A stretch of 64,000 nt of DNA from Erigeron canadensis (lineage: Eukaryota; Streptophyta; Magnoliopsida; Asterales; Asteraceae), in NCBI RefSeq assembly GCF_010389155.1, contig NC_057764.1, positions 1,426,001 to 1,490,000 on the forward strand, in the 5' to 3' direction. Positions 23,701 to 35,904 of this stretch are shown here, piece after piece. The notes beneath the pieces were generated by a model that was given only the letters and a program-made list of their open reading frames with translations, had not been told where the DNA came from and searched no databases. The translations under genes and the position numbers were made by a program. Position 1 is the first letter of the stretch; every line of letters begins with the position of its first letter.

Positions 23701-25273
23701 TGGACTACACTTGTGAAGTATTTCAAGTGTCCCATGGACCCCAAGACCAGTAAATTCTAACGCTTCCAAGAATCTGCAAGAAAACACATAGAGCGTGCAT
23801 TTGGGGTACTTTAAGGCCGCTGGAAAATTCTTCAACAAAGTGCTCGTTCATTAAGTGTTGACAAAATTAAACGCATCATGTACTGTTGTGTGCTTTTGCA
23901 CAACATGATCGTTGAATATAACGAGCATGCAATCAGTCCTTTCGATTTGGAGCTAACTCCCGATACAAGGCTAGACCGTACTTGGGACCAACGGGTTGAC
24001 CTTCACTTACGTATGACAGCGGAGTTACGTGATAGGGTGACACAACCGTCTAAGAGGCGCCCTAGTCGAACACATTTGGAAGTTACAGGAAAACCAACGT
24101 GAACGTTGAATTGTCTTTTTTGTTTAGAATTGTCTTTTTTTTATTAATAAATGTAATGTGTTATTTTTCTTAATGAATGTAATGTGTTGTTTTTTTTAAA
24201 TAAATGTAATGTTTTGTTTATCTAAATAAATGTAGTGTTTTGGTTTTTTTTAGATAAATGTTGATTTATTATTTATTTTTTAGGTAAATATAAAATAAAA
24301 TAAAATAAATAAAAGTTGTGGAAGAGGTGTTATTGTTAGTGAGTGTGGGAGAGATGGATGTGGATAGAGAAAAACTGATGTGGCAGTGTGGAAGAGGTAT
24401 GGATGAAGGTCTTATTGGGATACGCCTTGAGAATGCATGAAGAAACATTAAGATAAATTGCTAGTGTACCTTTGTCCCTTTCCAATGAGCTTAATGAGTA
24501 TAGATGCACAAGCCACAATGCTTCGGATGATCCAATAAACTGCAGCTGGAATATGAGTTGTGGCTATCACTAGTTCTGGAGTCTCGGGGCTAATATACTG
24601 CTCCGGTAGCATCTTAATTTCTACAATGCAACGAGTCAGGTCAAGCATATCCTTGATGAGGTTTCTGACAGCTTCAAACTGTTCACCACGCTCCAGCATA
24701 TCAGGCAACTGCTTGAGGCGGGTCACTGATTGGGCGAGTGGGTTGGAAATGTAAAGCTGAGCCACCAAACAAAACTCCGCATAGTTCACTGCAAAAGCTG
24801 ATAGAGTAATAACAGCTTTTGCATCCCATGCGTAGTTTGAAAGCATGTTAAAAATCTCCATGGTGGTTGTGTGTGCATCACCACCTGCAATACACTTGCT
24901 AGAAATCTGCGATTTAATTAATTTAGATATTTAATTTTCATTAATTTAACCAATGGTCTCAAAAATATAACTGTTACACCAATCGATTGAACTAAACATT
25001 TACCTCACAGGAAACCTTATTGATTGTGAGCGCCATAACTTCAAGAATCTCAGTGATTTCGTTAGAGACAAAACGGCGCTCAACCATTGAACTCAGTTCC
25101 GCTTGATTGGTCGTACGCACGATGTTCTCAATGATTTCAAGAAATGGTTTGACGTTGAAATAGGTGCCGTCAGGAGCATGGGTGGCGAGTATGTATTTCA
25201 ACATGGCATTGTCATCAGATAACAACAACGTATGCAGGTCGTCTATCGCCTGACCGTTTCTTGAGGCAGCCAT
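20712..25273 (-). CDS. sieve element occlusion (SEO) protein, copy 1
   Basis: Structural phloem protein that forms P-protein filaments in sieve elements and helps plug them after wounding. Model on the minus strand: exons 25273-25004, 24906-24470, 22462-22353, 22258-22116, 22007-21510, 21416-20712. All introns are GT-AG, phases agree, total 720 residues, the usual SEO length. The N-terminal SEO_N region begins MAASRNGQ and has DDNAMLKYILATHAPDG. The central thioredoxin-like region contains LIYLKDDQLPLYE, DLDLPPEE and MPWYSVFHPSLLEPA. The SEO_C region has YGGEDIEWIRNFT and ends in a Cys-rich tail, CAECGRSMERLFLYRCCTD. The start ATG at 25273 matches copy 2. Oddities: intron 2 is about 2.0 kb because of a Harbinger insertion, and an in-frame 28-residue tandem duplication lies near the C-terminus. 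No stop or frameshift was found. Confidence 0.9.
20851..21018 (-). repeat. 84 bp in-frame tandem duplication in the last exon of SEO copy 1
   Basis: Units at about 20851-20934 and 20935-21018 encode the related segments YKDWEDEARNKGFLPALNEH and YKEWEDELTKRGFLPILNEH. SEO copy 2 has the segment once. 84 bp is 28 codons, so the frame is kept. The two units have diverged slightly. Confidence 0.88.
22503..24426 (+). mobile_element. PIF/Harbinger DNA transposon in SEO intron 2
   Basis: Terminal inverted repeats start GGCCTATCACAATAGG on the left and, on the opposite strand, GGCGTATCCCAATAAG on the right. TTA lies at 22500-22502 and TTG at 24427-24429, consistent with a slightly mutated 3 bp TTA target duplication. 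Copy 2 of the SEO gene has only a 94 bp intron here, with similar intron ends on both sides, which confirms the insertion. It contains a dead transposase gene on the plus strand, opposite to SEO. Confidence 0.88.
22802..24102 (+). pseudogene. Harbinger-type DDE transposase/nuclease, broken
   Basis: Translation from the ATG at 22802 (MSSSDE) shifts frame near 22830 and then follows one frame to 24102. In-frame stops fall near 23014, 23215, 23518, 23631, 23758 and 23812. The N-terminal part carries FRRHFRMPKEMF. The catalytic-core blocks are GSIDCMHW near 23410 (first Asp), YVGPSGSNNDINVLN near 23547 (second Asp) and HIERAFGVL near 23790 (Glu). These match the DDE_Tnp_4 domain of plant PIF/Harbinger transposases. 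The separate Myb-like partner gene is absent, so the copy is non-autonomous. Confidence 0.88.
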
Positions 25274-27076
25274 CAAATGAAGTGGTTAAAGTTTTTCCAA
25301 CAATTAATGGGATTTTTTCTATTTGATGAAACAAGAAAACAATGTAAATTTTACATCTGATATAACCTACATTTTTTAAATAAGCTGGCAATGAATCTTG
25401 TACCTTTCTTGTAGATCGATTTTGTTTATACATTTTTCGCCTTTTTCATATTCTGTCAAAAATTATTGCTCACTTACAACTCCATATGAATATTATTAAA
25501 GAATCAACATATTTAAATACTTTTCCTCATTCGAAAAGTGAAAAAAAAAAAAAACATACCTTTCCTAATTAAACATATATTACTTTAACAAAACATGAAC
25601 ATATGTTCAAAAATAATAAATGAAATAGAAAGTTTCCGTGTTTGATTCATCATATTCTATACAACATATTTAAGTATACTTTTCCTAATTTATTTTTTAC
25701 GGAGAAGATATAGAACGTGTCTCGTGCTTGATTCAGAAGATTCTATAGAACAAGTTAGACTATCTCTGATGCAATAAAATGAGATTCCAACACTTCGTTG
25801 AAATCAAGATCCATTTGTTTAGTCATTTGGTTGTTGCTTCTTTGTTTTTGGTTTTGGATTTTAAATGTTCCTACTTTGTATTTTTATGTTTCTTGGATTT
25901 TAAATATTTGTTGATTTTATTTGAATTTAAATGTTGATGCTTGTTTTTATAGACAAAACATCTTTTTTAGTTACTCTTTATATGCTCCACACAAAATTGT
26001 TTCTGCCAATATCAACCCAAACCCATACAAACACTGCAGTACTGCACCAGATGCACCTCAAACTCTAAAAGGTCCAGTAAGTCTTGGGCTGGCTATACAA
26101 ACACTGCAGTACTGCACCAACACTTCACTAATCAAACAATTGCCATGAAAGACAAGACTTGAAACCTACTAATTCATCCAAATCACAGAGCAGGTTATAT
26201 GGTGCAATATATGCATTTAAAAGGTCATAGAAACAACTAAATTTGTCATTACAAAAGAGTTAAAACGACAAATAGTCTGAGTTTGTTTAAAAGTTCAATA
26301 TGATACATTATCCCTTGTTCAAATACATTAAGTAAACTCCCAGGCAGTTTCATTGTTAGCTAATAATCCAATTAAAAAAATGTAACACTTTTACCTTATC
26401 TAGCACTTCAAGCTTATGTATCCATAGAATGCATAAAAATATTTGCAATTACATGAAATAAAAACTTACGCTGGTGCTAAATCAACACGAGTGAACATAC
26501 CCATCAAAGTTCTTCCCCCAATCATTCAATACACTACTTAGTCTCCTCTACCACCATCCCATTCCTAGACTTCTTATCATCTCCAGACCAAATGGCAACA
26601 TTACTCGCCACATTTTCTTCGACCACCGCCACCTCCACTCTTTCCAAAACAACAACTTTATCAACTGAATCGACATCTTCCACACCCTGATCAACAGAGA
26701 CCCACTTTCTTTCTCCACAACCCCGTTGTTTAAACCATCCTTACCACTCAAATCATCATCAACAGCATGCACCAACATATCTTCTTCTTCTCCTCCTTTC
26801 TCAACTCTTCCACTGTCATAATTTCCGTATCTATCTCTATATATCTAAATAATGCATTAAACATGAATCCCTTCTATGCTCAAACTAAAACGTTTATCTT
26901 TTCCTGATTCAACTTCATCTCTTTCAAGAGATATCTTGATTTATGGTGGACATTTTATCAGCATGATTGCTATTAAGCTGTTATTAAGAAGCAAAAATAG
27001 AAAATTAACCCAAGTTTGAGAGATAATTAAGCAGTACTAAAGTTAGCTCACTCATCCATCAATTCTGTATGCCTAC
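25274..27076. other. upstream region of SEO copy 1 and unresolved sequence
   Basis: The part next to 25273 should hold the SEO copy 1 promoter; I see no distinctive element. A 22-23 bp direct repeat, ACAAACACTGCAGTACTGCA followed by CCA, occurs near 26029 and 26098. On the minus strand about 26820-26535 has codon-like, acidic sequence (for example VVLERVEVAVVEENVAS in one frame) that could be the remnant of a coding exon, but I recognise no family and it needs a frameshift to stay open. Confidence 0.4.
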
Positions 27077-28318
27077 TGAAAACTTACCAGATTTAACCCA
27101 TTATTCAAGAAGTTATCGACTGAACTAAGGGGAGGGACAACTTCAAACAAGAATAGATATAATTGAAAAAAAATTTGTCTTCTTGTTATACATATAACTG
27201 AAGCATAGGCAACACCATTGCAAAAACATGATAAAAAGTTACAAACTATCATATTAAAGCTAAGATTGGACTCTTGGGTCACTTAGATGTATATATTAAT
27301 CACAGCACATTTTCCGGATTTCATATCAGAAGATAATCCATTTTTACCACTCAAGAGTTTTGCCAAAACGTTTTCAAGCAAACACCTATATGGCCATCTA
27401 TGTATTCAAATTTTCTGCATATATCCTTCACTATATATATATATATACATATATATACATACATATCATAAGCGTTATTATAGAGGTGTTTCTATGCTCA
27501 TATCAGATTAAGAATCAACCCTTTTTGTCTTTGAAATCAGAGAATAGTGTATCATTTTTCTAAATTTTTTTGTTCAAAAACAAAAGCATGGACATAAGAA
27601 AAATACAAAAAACAATGTATAGCAGTTCCTAGATTAAAAGTATCTATAGGATATGACTAAAAGGATCGCAAGGTACAACCTTTGAGGTCCAAAAAGTGAA
27701 ACTTACCAGATTTGATCCATTATACAAGAAGTTGTCAACCAGCAACCTGAACCAAGGGACAACTTCAAACAGAAATATATATATAACTGAAATTTGTTGA
27801 TTATACTTCAAACTATACCAGCTGACCAAATTTTGTTTTGTCTAGTTGTTATATATAAAAATGAAGCATAGACAACACCATTGCAAAAACATAAGAACTG
27901 GCTACATACTAAAGCTAAGATAGGACTTTTGGGTCACTTAGGTGCATATATTAATCTCAGCCCATTTTCCGATCAGAAGATAACCCATTTTTACCCCTCA
28001 AGACTTTTGCCAAAACATTTTTCAAGCAAACACCCATATGGCAATATATGTATTCGTGTTTTCTTCATATATATCTATACATATTCTTACATATTATCAC
28101 ACAGGTGTTTCTATGCTCACATCAGATTTACAATCAACCCCTTTTTATGTTTTTGAATTCAGAAAATAGTGTATCGTTTTTCTAAACATTTTCATTCAAA
28201 AAAATAAGCATGGACATAAGGAAAAATACAAAAAACCATGTATAGCAGTTCCTGAATTAAAAGTATCTGTAGGATACAACGGAAAGGATCACGAGGTACA
28301 ATCTTTGAGGTCCAAAAA
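27077..28318. repeat. direct tandem duplication, unit about 620 bp
   Basis: Two diverged copies in the same orientation, about 27077-27695 and 27696-28318. Shared anchors include AACTTACCAGATTT at 27081 and 27700, GGCAACACCATTGCAAAAACA / GACAACACCATTGCAAAAACA, TTTTGCCAAAAC, and the ending TTTGAGGTCCAAAAA. The offset is about 619 bp. The unit is non-coding. It may be a tandem duplicate of an unknown repeat. Confidence 0.82.
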
Positions 28319-28420
28319 TGGTGCTAGAGCTGTTGTTCGTGTAGTGTTTTTTGGGACTATTTCTTCCTTCATTGACATCTCATAATCCGGATGACTCCAA
28401 CAAAGCTGCATCCCGTTTTT

Positions 28421-28715
28421 TGTTGAATGTTAAGTCATTAATCCATGTTTAGGGGTCCTTGTGTAATTAGTTTATATATTTAGAGTTGTGGAAGTAAAGT
28501 GTATTAGTTAAGGGGCCTGGTATGTCAAAAATTAAGTGAATAACCGAATGATGGTAGTTATTTTCGGTTATAGGTAGTTATTTATGGAAACTTGTGACTC
28601 TTCGGAAAAGTCACAATGGTTTGTGTGTGTGTCTATAGATACAACAATACAAGTGTTTGTGTATTGTAAAAACCAACATAACTCATACATACGAAGTGTG
28701 AATTTGTTCACTTGA
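28421..28715. mobile_element. possible solo LTR of a small copia element
   Basis: Starts TGTTGAATGTTAAG, has a TATA-like CTATAGATAC, and ends near TTCACTTGACA, so it looks like a short copia LTR. No matched target duplication and no PBS follow. Weak call. Confidence 0.3.
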
Positions 28716-29646
28716 CATGTTTGATTCAAGCCAGAGATGAACAGAATGGGCCAACATTTGTCAAATTATGTCGTCACCAAACATATAGTCACTAATTCTT
28801 GATTCTAACATGCTAATTCTATTCTAATTATTATTAAAAGCAACTAAAAGTACCCATTAATATATATATAACAAAAACTCACCTGGTTAGTTTTCTTTTA
28901 TATATTCAACTATTCAAGTTTTCTATCAAACACCTGGCATACACAAAAGAACACATATAAATAAAGTGGTGTATAAATTCGAACTTTATTAAGCATCAAA
29001 GCTTCAAGAAAAAGATTACCTCAACAAACAACTTCAGTTTTATTCTTTTTCTCAAACATGTTGTCTTTCCTGCTCTATCTCCTTCTGTCTGTGTTCCCTT
29101 TCCGTTTGTCACAAAGTTCCTGCTCTTTCAATTTGTCTAAAGTACTTGGATGCAATCTTTGCAACCATCAACATCCCACATCAACATAAGTTAATCTGCA
29201 ATTTTTACTGACATGAAAATAACAGATTAATGAATGAAAAATAAAGAGATTTGGTGGGAGAGAGAAGGCTCTTGTAATAGGATAGAAAATTTTAATTTTA
29301 AATAGCCCACCCATTACAAGCTTACATTTAATGCTTGTACCTTTTCAGCAGATTGTGACCCCTATAAACCCTAAACAGGGATGTATTAATGTACCTCCCT
29401 CATACCTTTACATGAATCTTTAAACAGGGATCCTTTGTTTTATGCAAAGTGTTTCAAAGAGGTGTGAGATGTGCATGTCCAACAAATATGGCTTACCATT
29501 CCTTATGATGCAAATGCTCGCTATCAGTGCTTCTATAGGATACCTTCCAGCAAAGCTTACTCAACAATTCTTTAGGTAACATTATTGTCTTCGATTAGCT
29601 GATACAACTAAGAATTTTTATGTGATCCATATACTTCAAAACCCTA
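28716..29646. other. non-coding stretch
   Basis: AT-rich, with no gene, RNA or terminal repeat that I can support. Confidence 0.5.
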
Positions 29647-31052
29647 TCCTTACATATAATATAACTAACAAATTGGGTTGGGACCTAATCCACCTCTTTG
29701 AGTCTAATCCTCTATCTTTATTAACTCTTTAATTTTTTTAATATTAATCTAAATTAATTTATACTTTTTGCTTTTCCATCACCAATTACACTTTAACCCA
29801 ATCTAAAGCAATTAATTTACACATTTTTGTTCTCCATCACCAATTTACACTTTAACCTAATTTAAAATAATTAACTTACACTTTTTTGATTTTCCATCAC
29901 CAATTTACACTTTAACCTAATTTATATTTAATTATACTTATATATATATATATATATATATTATACTTTTAGAATATAAGAAACTGTAAATTTTTTATTT
30001 AACTAAAGTTGAAAAAAAGGGGGTAAACTGAAATCAATATTCATATGGAGTTAATTTTCGTATGTTTCTTCGTTGGGCGGATAATTTTTGGAGTATTTTG
30101 ACCGATGGAGTGGCTCTTCAGCTAGCAAATTTTCAAGTTGATTTCGGTATATGTATTTAATATATTTGAAAATCCAACTTTTTAGCTTTGATTAATATAT
30201 TTTGAGACTACCCGTGTACTTAAAAATAATTAATTATACTTTTTGGTTTTCCATCACCAATTTACACTTAAAAATAATTAGTTTACACTTTTTTGATTTT
30301 TCATCACCAATTTACAATTTCACTCAATTTAAAGTTACTTAATTTATACTTTTCGGTTTTATTATTAATCTATAATATAATTCACGTACGAAAAACAAAA
30401 AAAAAGCAACGATCAACTACAAAAGTGTTTTTCTTTTTATATATTTTGCACATAATTAATCATTATTATTATTTTTTAACATTGAATTCTTATGTTATTG
30501 TTATTATTATTTCTTTTAATTTAGTTTGTTGTCCATTATAGGTTCATTATGACTTTTTCTTCAACAACAAAAAATATGACCAAATTAGTTCATTTTAAAA
30601 ATCTTAAGCCAACACATATTAACCATTATTTACGACTCCGTGTTGTGCATGTATGAACTGTTTCGGAATGAAATAACCCGAAGAAAATCAAAACATTCGA
30701 GATAGTCTTTGTTGATGAATTGGTATGTCTTTTTCAAATTATATAGTTTACACTTTTAGAATATTAAAAACTGTAAATTTTTTATTTAACTAAAGTTGGG
30801 AAAAAAAAAGGGTAGACTGAAATCAATATTTATATATAGTTAATTTTCGTATGTTTCTTTTTATTTACATGGCTCGATCAATGGTGAATAGGCGGGAAAT
30901 TTTAGGAGTATTTTGACCGGTGGAGTGGCTATTCAACTAGCAAATTTCCAAGTTGATTTCGGTATATGTATTTAATATATTTGAAGTCCATTTTTTAGTT
31001 TTGATTAATATATTTTGAGACTACCCGTCCATTGGACGGGCCTAAACACTAG
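29647..31052 (+). mobile_element. non-autonomous Helitron with a duplicated internal block
   Basis: The 3' end is CTAG at 31049-31052, followed by T and preceded by the perfect hairpin CCCGTCCATTGGACGGG. A candidate 5' end is TCCTTACATATAATAT after A at 29646. Two related blocks, about 29998-30215 and 30786-31026, share GTTAATTTTCGTATGTTTCT, GAGTGGCT and CAAGTTGATTTCGGTATATG, and both lead into GAGACTACCCGT. This suggests an internal duplication or two nested copies, with the first block lacking the terminal hairpin. Short satellites built on TTTACACTTTAACC lie around 29785-29930. Confidence 0.7.
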
Positions 31053-31068
31053 TATTAATATTATAAAA

Positions 31069-31963
31069 GGGGTGAGTTATTTTGAGAACTCCTAAAAAAA
31101 AAAGAACTTAAGAACCATTCTGGACCACACATTCTTTTCCTTTTTCTCTCTCTTTAATTAAATAATAAAATTCACTTAAATCATTCAAAATGTTCTAACT
31201 CACAAACCGTAAATCATTAGACAAAACAAAAAGCATGGGTAGTCTTAAAATTTCGTCCTCTTTCATTAGAGATCCAATTCGATATACTTTTTAAGACTTT
31301 TTAATTTTCGTTTTCTTTTTTGTAGTTACACATAACTTACACATGTGTAGGTTGAACTTACACATGTGTTGAACAAAAATTATGATTCGGAACGGGCTTT
31401 GCCTTTAAGGATATTCATAAACCAAAGCTAGTGGGGGTGATAGGTCATAGAGGGTGATAGGTCATAGGGTGATAGGTCATAGAAGGTGATAGGTCATAGG
31501 GGGTGACCAGTGAGGGGTGATCTACCTAACGGGCTCCGCCCTTAGCCGCTATTCCTCCGCCATGGACTGACGGGCTCCGTCCTTGGCTACCATGGCTTTG
31601 CCATGGATTGACGGGCTCCGCCCTTGACCTTCATTGTTGTGTACATATGTTCATTTACTAATTTACATGTGTAAACAATGATCTTACACATGTGTAGGAT
31701 GAACGCGATGGGAAAAAAAACGAAAATTAAAAAACCGTCAAAATTATATCGAATTGGATCTCTAATGAAAGAGGACGAAATTTTAAGACTACCCATGTTT
31801 TTTGTTCGTCTAACGATTTACGGTTTGTGAGATAAAACATTTTAAATGATTTGAGTGAATTTTCTTATTTAATGGAAGAGAGAGAAAATATAAAAAAAAA
31901 TGAGTGGTCCATAATTGTTCTCGCGTTTTTTTTTATTTGTGAGTTCTCAAATAACTCTCCCTC
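31069..31963. mobile_element. long-TIR Mutator-type non-autonomous element (895 bp)
   Basis: TSD TATTATAAAA (10 bp) at 31059-31068 and 31964-31973. The TIRs start GGGGTGAGTTATTTTGAGAA and, on the other strand, GAGGGAGAGTTATTTGAGAA. They extend about 270 bp with high similarity, sharing TCTTAAAATTTCGTCCTC and TCATTAGAGATCCAATTCGA. A TSD near 9-10 bp plus long TIRs points to Mutator. The unique middle holds a GGTGATAGGTCATAG minisatellite (about 31434-31500) and repeated ACGGGCTCCGCCCTT blocks. Both arms carry ACACATGTGTA palindromes. No coding sequence. Confidence 0.85.
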
Positions 31964-31973
31964 TATTATAAAA

Positions 31974-32607
31974 ATGGCAAATGAGACACAATATTTGTTA
32001 TTTATTTCATTTTTAAATAAATAAATATTTTCCACCTTTCTAATACTAAGGTTGTCAATAGGTCGGGTTCTGGTTTAATGAAACTAATTGGGTTAGTTAA
32101 ATCGGTTTTATAAAAAACTATAAGTCGGTCAATACCTAATCTAAATAGATACTAAACCAATTCAATTCACTCAACAGAAGCTTTCGGGTTATAGGATTGG
32201 GGCGCATAAATCCAAAATGTTGCAAGCTACGGAGTAAAACTCATAGTTCAATATATCAACTAAAATGAGCATATACAGTAATCATCTCAGAGTAACTAAC
32301 TAACTATTAGTTTAATATATTAAATAAACCCTGACTTTTTAAATTTTAAATGAGCATAAACATTTAAAATCCAAAACCAAGAACAAACAAGCTAGAAACA
32401 AACCAACAACCAAATCTAAAGAAATGGATCGTGATTTCATTAATGTTAATGAAAAACCTACAGTCAAGAATCAATCCACGACATCACGTACAAAACATTT
32501 AAAGTAAAGATACTAACAAAGTAAGTTGAATATGCGAACTAGTCATGAAAACTTAAGGATGAAGACTTGTATCAAAACATGCTAACACTACAAATGTAGA
32601 ACAAGTG
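31974..32607. other. non-coding stretch
   Basis: AT-rich with no feature that I can support. It ends at the target site of the inverted-repeat element. Confidence 0.5.
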
Positions 32608-32615
32608 CTATCTTG

Positions 32616-33594
32616 AAAAAAATTTTGAAACAGTGTTTTTGTAAGAGTGTTTTGTCAAACAAGTTTTCGCAAAAAAAAAATTATAGAAGCGGGTAAACCG
32701 ACTTTTGAAAAGGCGGGTTCAATAAAGTTGGTTCGAAACCGGGTTTTCAAAAGCCGGGTTCAAAAAAGGCACTTTGAAACCGGCTTTTCAAAAGCCGGGT
32801 TCAGAGTTGTCAGGTTGAACAGTAGAGCATCTTTGACTGGTACAGTGCGATGTGACTAGCCGGTTTCGAAATTTGTATATATATATATTTCCTTGCAAAC
32901 CATATATGTGTATGTATAAGAGGTGAAGAAGAACAACTCAATAAATTAAAAAAAAAATGGCAGGTTAAACATCTTCTGGTAGTGGTGCATACCCAAATAT
33001 CACTAAGGCTGGAGCATGGAACTCCATTGAGTCTCACATGCCTGCCGATTTCAAGGTTCAAAAGGGCGTGGAAGGCATAATTGATGGTTTAAAACAAACA
33101 AAGTCGGCTTTTGAGGCGGAACTTGCAGAACGTAACACGGTGATCAATCCGAATAAAATAGACCGGAGGTATTTGATGTATATGCAGTCGAAGGTTGAAT
33201 GGATGAACATAACCATTAACAATTTTTTTAAAATTTATTGAGTTGTTCTTCTTCACCTCGTATACATACACATATATGGTTTGCAGAGGAAATATATATA
33301 TATACAAATTTCGAAACCGGCTTTTAGAAAACCGGTTTCAGGCTTTAGTCACATCGCACTGTACCAGTCAAAGATGCTCTACTGTTCAGCCTGACAACTC
33401 TGAACCCGGCTTTTGAAAAGCCGGTTTCAAAGTGCCTTTTTTGAACCCAGCTTTTGGAAAGCTGGTTTCGAACCAACTTTATTGAACCTGGCTTTTCAAA
33501 AGCCGGTTTACCCGCTTCTACAATTATTTTTTTTGACGAAAACTTGTTTGACAAAACACCCTCCCAAAAACACTGTTTCAAAAAAAATTTCGTC
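32616..33594. mobile_element. inverted-repeat (fold-back) transposon with a small central ORF
   Basis: TSD CTATCTTG (8 bp) at 32608-32615 and 33595-33602. Arms of about 330-355 bp (32616-32944 and 33238-33594) are inverted copies, sharing TTTTGAAACAGTGTTTTTG and CTTTGACTGGTACAGTG. Within each arm, 15-20 bp palindromes of the type CCGGCTTTTCAAAAGCCGG are repeated about four times. The ~290 bp between the arms is almost filled by one reading frame. An 8 bp TSD fits hAT or some Mutator-type elements; the termini (AAAAAAATTTT and GACGAAATTTT) do not decide it. Confidence 0.85.
32957..33241 (+). pseudogene. small ORF between the arms of the inverted-repeat element
   Basis: 94 codons from ATG 32957 to TGA 33239-33241, with one in-frame stop TAA at codon 4 (32966-32968). 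The rest is open and starts again at M 33038. Visible sequence: GSGAYPNITKAGAWNSIESH near the start, then a Lys/Glu-rich, probably helical stretch (GIIDGLKQTKSAFEAELAE) and MQSKVEWMNITINNFF at the end. No signal peptide or membrane segment. I do not recognise the family. Codon-like composition and its fit between the TIRs suggest either a captured host fragment or the element's own protein. The frame ends right at the right arm. Confidence 0.5.
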
Positions 33595-33602
33595 CTATCT
33601 TG

Positions 33603-34377
33603 CCAAAACACATATATGATACAACTTGATGTATAAACATTTAATCACATGTACAACCTCTTTATCACAAATGTAACCACTTAAACATCATAAAAGCTAT
33701 TTAAATTTAATCTACAACAAAACATATGACTCCAAACATATATCAGAACCCATTTCATTTGATCAGAACATGTTCATGAACAAAGACAACTTGGAAAAAC
33801 ACCGTAGTCATGAGCCAAAACGATAGCATATAACAAGTGACGGGGCAACATAGTAGCAAACGATGGTCATGATCACCCCATAGTGTCTACAAAAATCAAT
33901 ATATCTAGTACCAAATGTATGTATAGCAGTTTAATCAAAGTAAATTGGCTCCCAAAAAAACATCTATGAGTTCAGCCACTAGATTTAAAATCCTGATTAC
34001 CCCACTACTATAATTACCACATTAATGTTCAAACTAAGCAGCCAAACACTCCAATGACCAGCAAAAAAAATTGAAAAAACACTGATGGTTTTCATTTTTT
34101 CAATAAATTTGATAGAAAACAATCCGTCTAGAATGTTCAAAATCTCAACCCTAAAAAAATGACAAAAATCCCTATAATAAAATAGACCAAATGTACACTT
34201 TCTTTTTATTGAATTTTACAGATGAAAGTAATACCCTAGACGAATATTTTACTCAAAATCACCGATTGAAATATTAGTTAATGGAGATTGAATCGATAGT
34301 TTGTTTTGAAAATGGAAAGGTTTATTATCAAAAAAAAAAAAAAAAAAAGAAAGGAAGTAAGTGTGTATAATACTGTA
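33603..34377. other. non-coding stretch
   Basis: AT-rich, with an A-run near 34330-34349. No gene seen. Confidence 0.5.
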
Positions 34378-35200
34378 CTAGCTTAAGGACCCGGGTGACT
34401 ACCCGGGTAGTATTATGATAACTAATTGTAATAACAACAGTCGGGATGTAATGCTAAACGTGAAAACACGAATGCACCAGAAGTTTAGAAATATCATATG
34501 ATTTTATCATACACATACATGTAGGGATGGCAAAAATATTTGTACCTGGTAGGGAATCCGATATCCGAATCCGATTTGACCGAGGAATCCCTTATTTGAC
34601 CGGGTATGGGGACGGGTATGAGGATGTAATTTTTATTCCCTAAAAGGGATTGGGGGGGGGGGGGATGAGAAACGACACCGTAAAGAACTTGACATTTTAA
34701 CAACCATTTAATGTTCGACCTTTTAAGAAACATATGTATGAAGAATAAGAGAATAGATTTTCAGATCTTAATACATAATACATGCATTATATTTCATGTT
34801 TCATTTTCAAGATAATTGACCAATAAATGATATATTTGAAATTAAATATATATGGATCAAGTGAAAAGTTTGTTATGTGTATTAGTTTATGGGTGAGAAT
34901 CAAGAACCGATCAATTGGATACATTCAAGATTCTTGTTTATTTTCTTTTTTCAATAATATACAGAAAATGCCAATTTAACATCTTGAGATGGACGTACAT
35001 GTTTTTTATAATTTAATTAATTGATAATAATTGATATTATTAATAAATAATCATTGTTTACGTCATAAATAATTTTTTAAAATTAAATTTAATGAATGAA
35101 AGGGGTTAAATTGTGCCAACTAAGCTATTTTTTAGCAAAATTTTAGGAATGGACTTCAACTTTATATATAGAAAAAACTTTATATATAGCAAAGATATGA
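34378..35200 (-). mobile_element. non-autonomous Helitron, minus strand (823 bp)
   Basis: On the minus strand the 3' end is hairpin ACCCGGGTAGTCACCCGGGT, then CCTTAAG, then CTAG (34381-34378) followed by T. The 5' end is TCATATCTTTGCTATATATA at 35200, preceded by A (35201 is T on plus). Insertion between A and T and the TC...CTRR ends with a 3' hairpin are the Helitron rules. A G-run of about 11 lies at 34651-34664. No coding capacity. Confidence 0.75.
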
Positions 35201-35769
35201 TTGGTGGTTAACTCAAAAAAGTCGTGATTTTCTAAAGCCTTTGGAGTCCTCTTTCAGTGCCACCTCGCATCACACCACTCAACTCCGCTCAGGACTCCTG
35301 TCTATTAAAAAAAGCTTCTTGGAACTTCTTCGCCACGTAATCAATTCTTTTAGATTTTTTTTATTAACAAGACACCACATTCTACCCCATTTTCTTCTTG
35401 CACTCCTGTCGATTTTTTTATTATAAGCAAGGGCCTAAGTGACTTGATCCAAGTCATGGCGACTCGGAAAAGTCCAGTTTAGTTACAGGTTCAAAAATAG
35501 CCTTTGAGGGCGGATGGTTTTGCGTTTCGAGGTAGTTCCAACCGTTTGAAGCTAGTAGAAGTCATGTAAGGGGGTGTTTGGCGTTTTGAGGTTGTTCCAA
35601 ACACGATTATTTACGTTTGTAAACCTAATAAACAAATAATCACTTCAAAACATATTCCTAAACACCCTCTAAGTGTGTAATAAGTTGATGGGTTCAGCTT
35701 TTTTGATAGAGGATGATGAGATGTGACTAACTAAGGGTTGTGTAACAAAAGTATATTATATATGAGATA

Positions 35770-35816
<47 letters not shown>

Positions 35817-35904
35817 CTTAGATGAAGCTTGTTTGTTGTGGTTTAAGTGATTAAATGGTAATGTTCTGTTCTTGTTTACATGTTGGAGATCGGTGCTAAG
35901 GAAA
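35201..35904. other. non-coding stretch with a long poly-T
   Basis: A run of about 42 T lies at 35773-35814, bounded by AAGC and AGCTTA. No gene seen. Confidence 0.6.
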
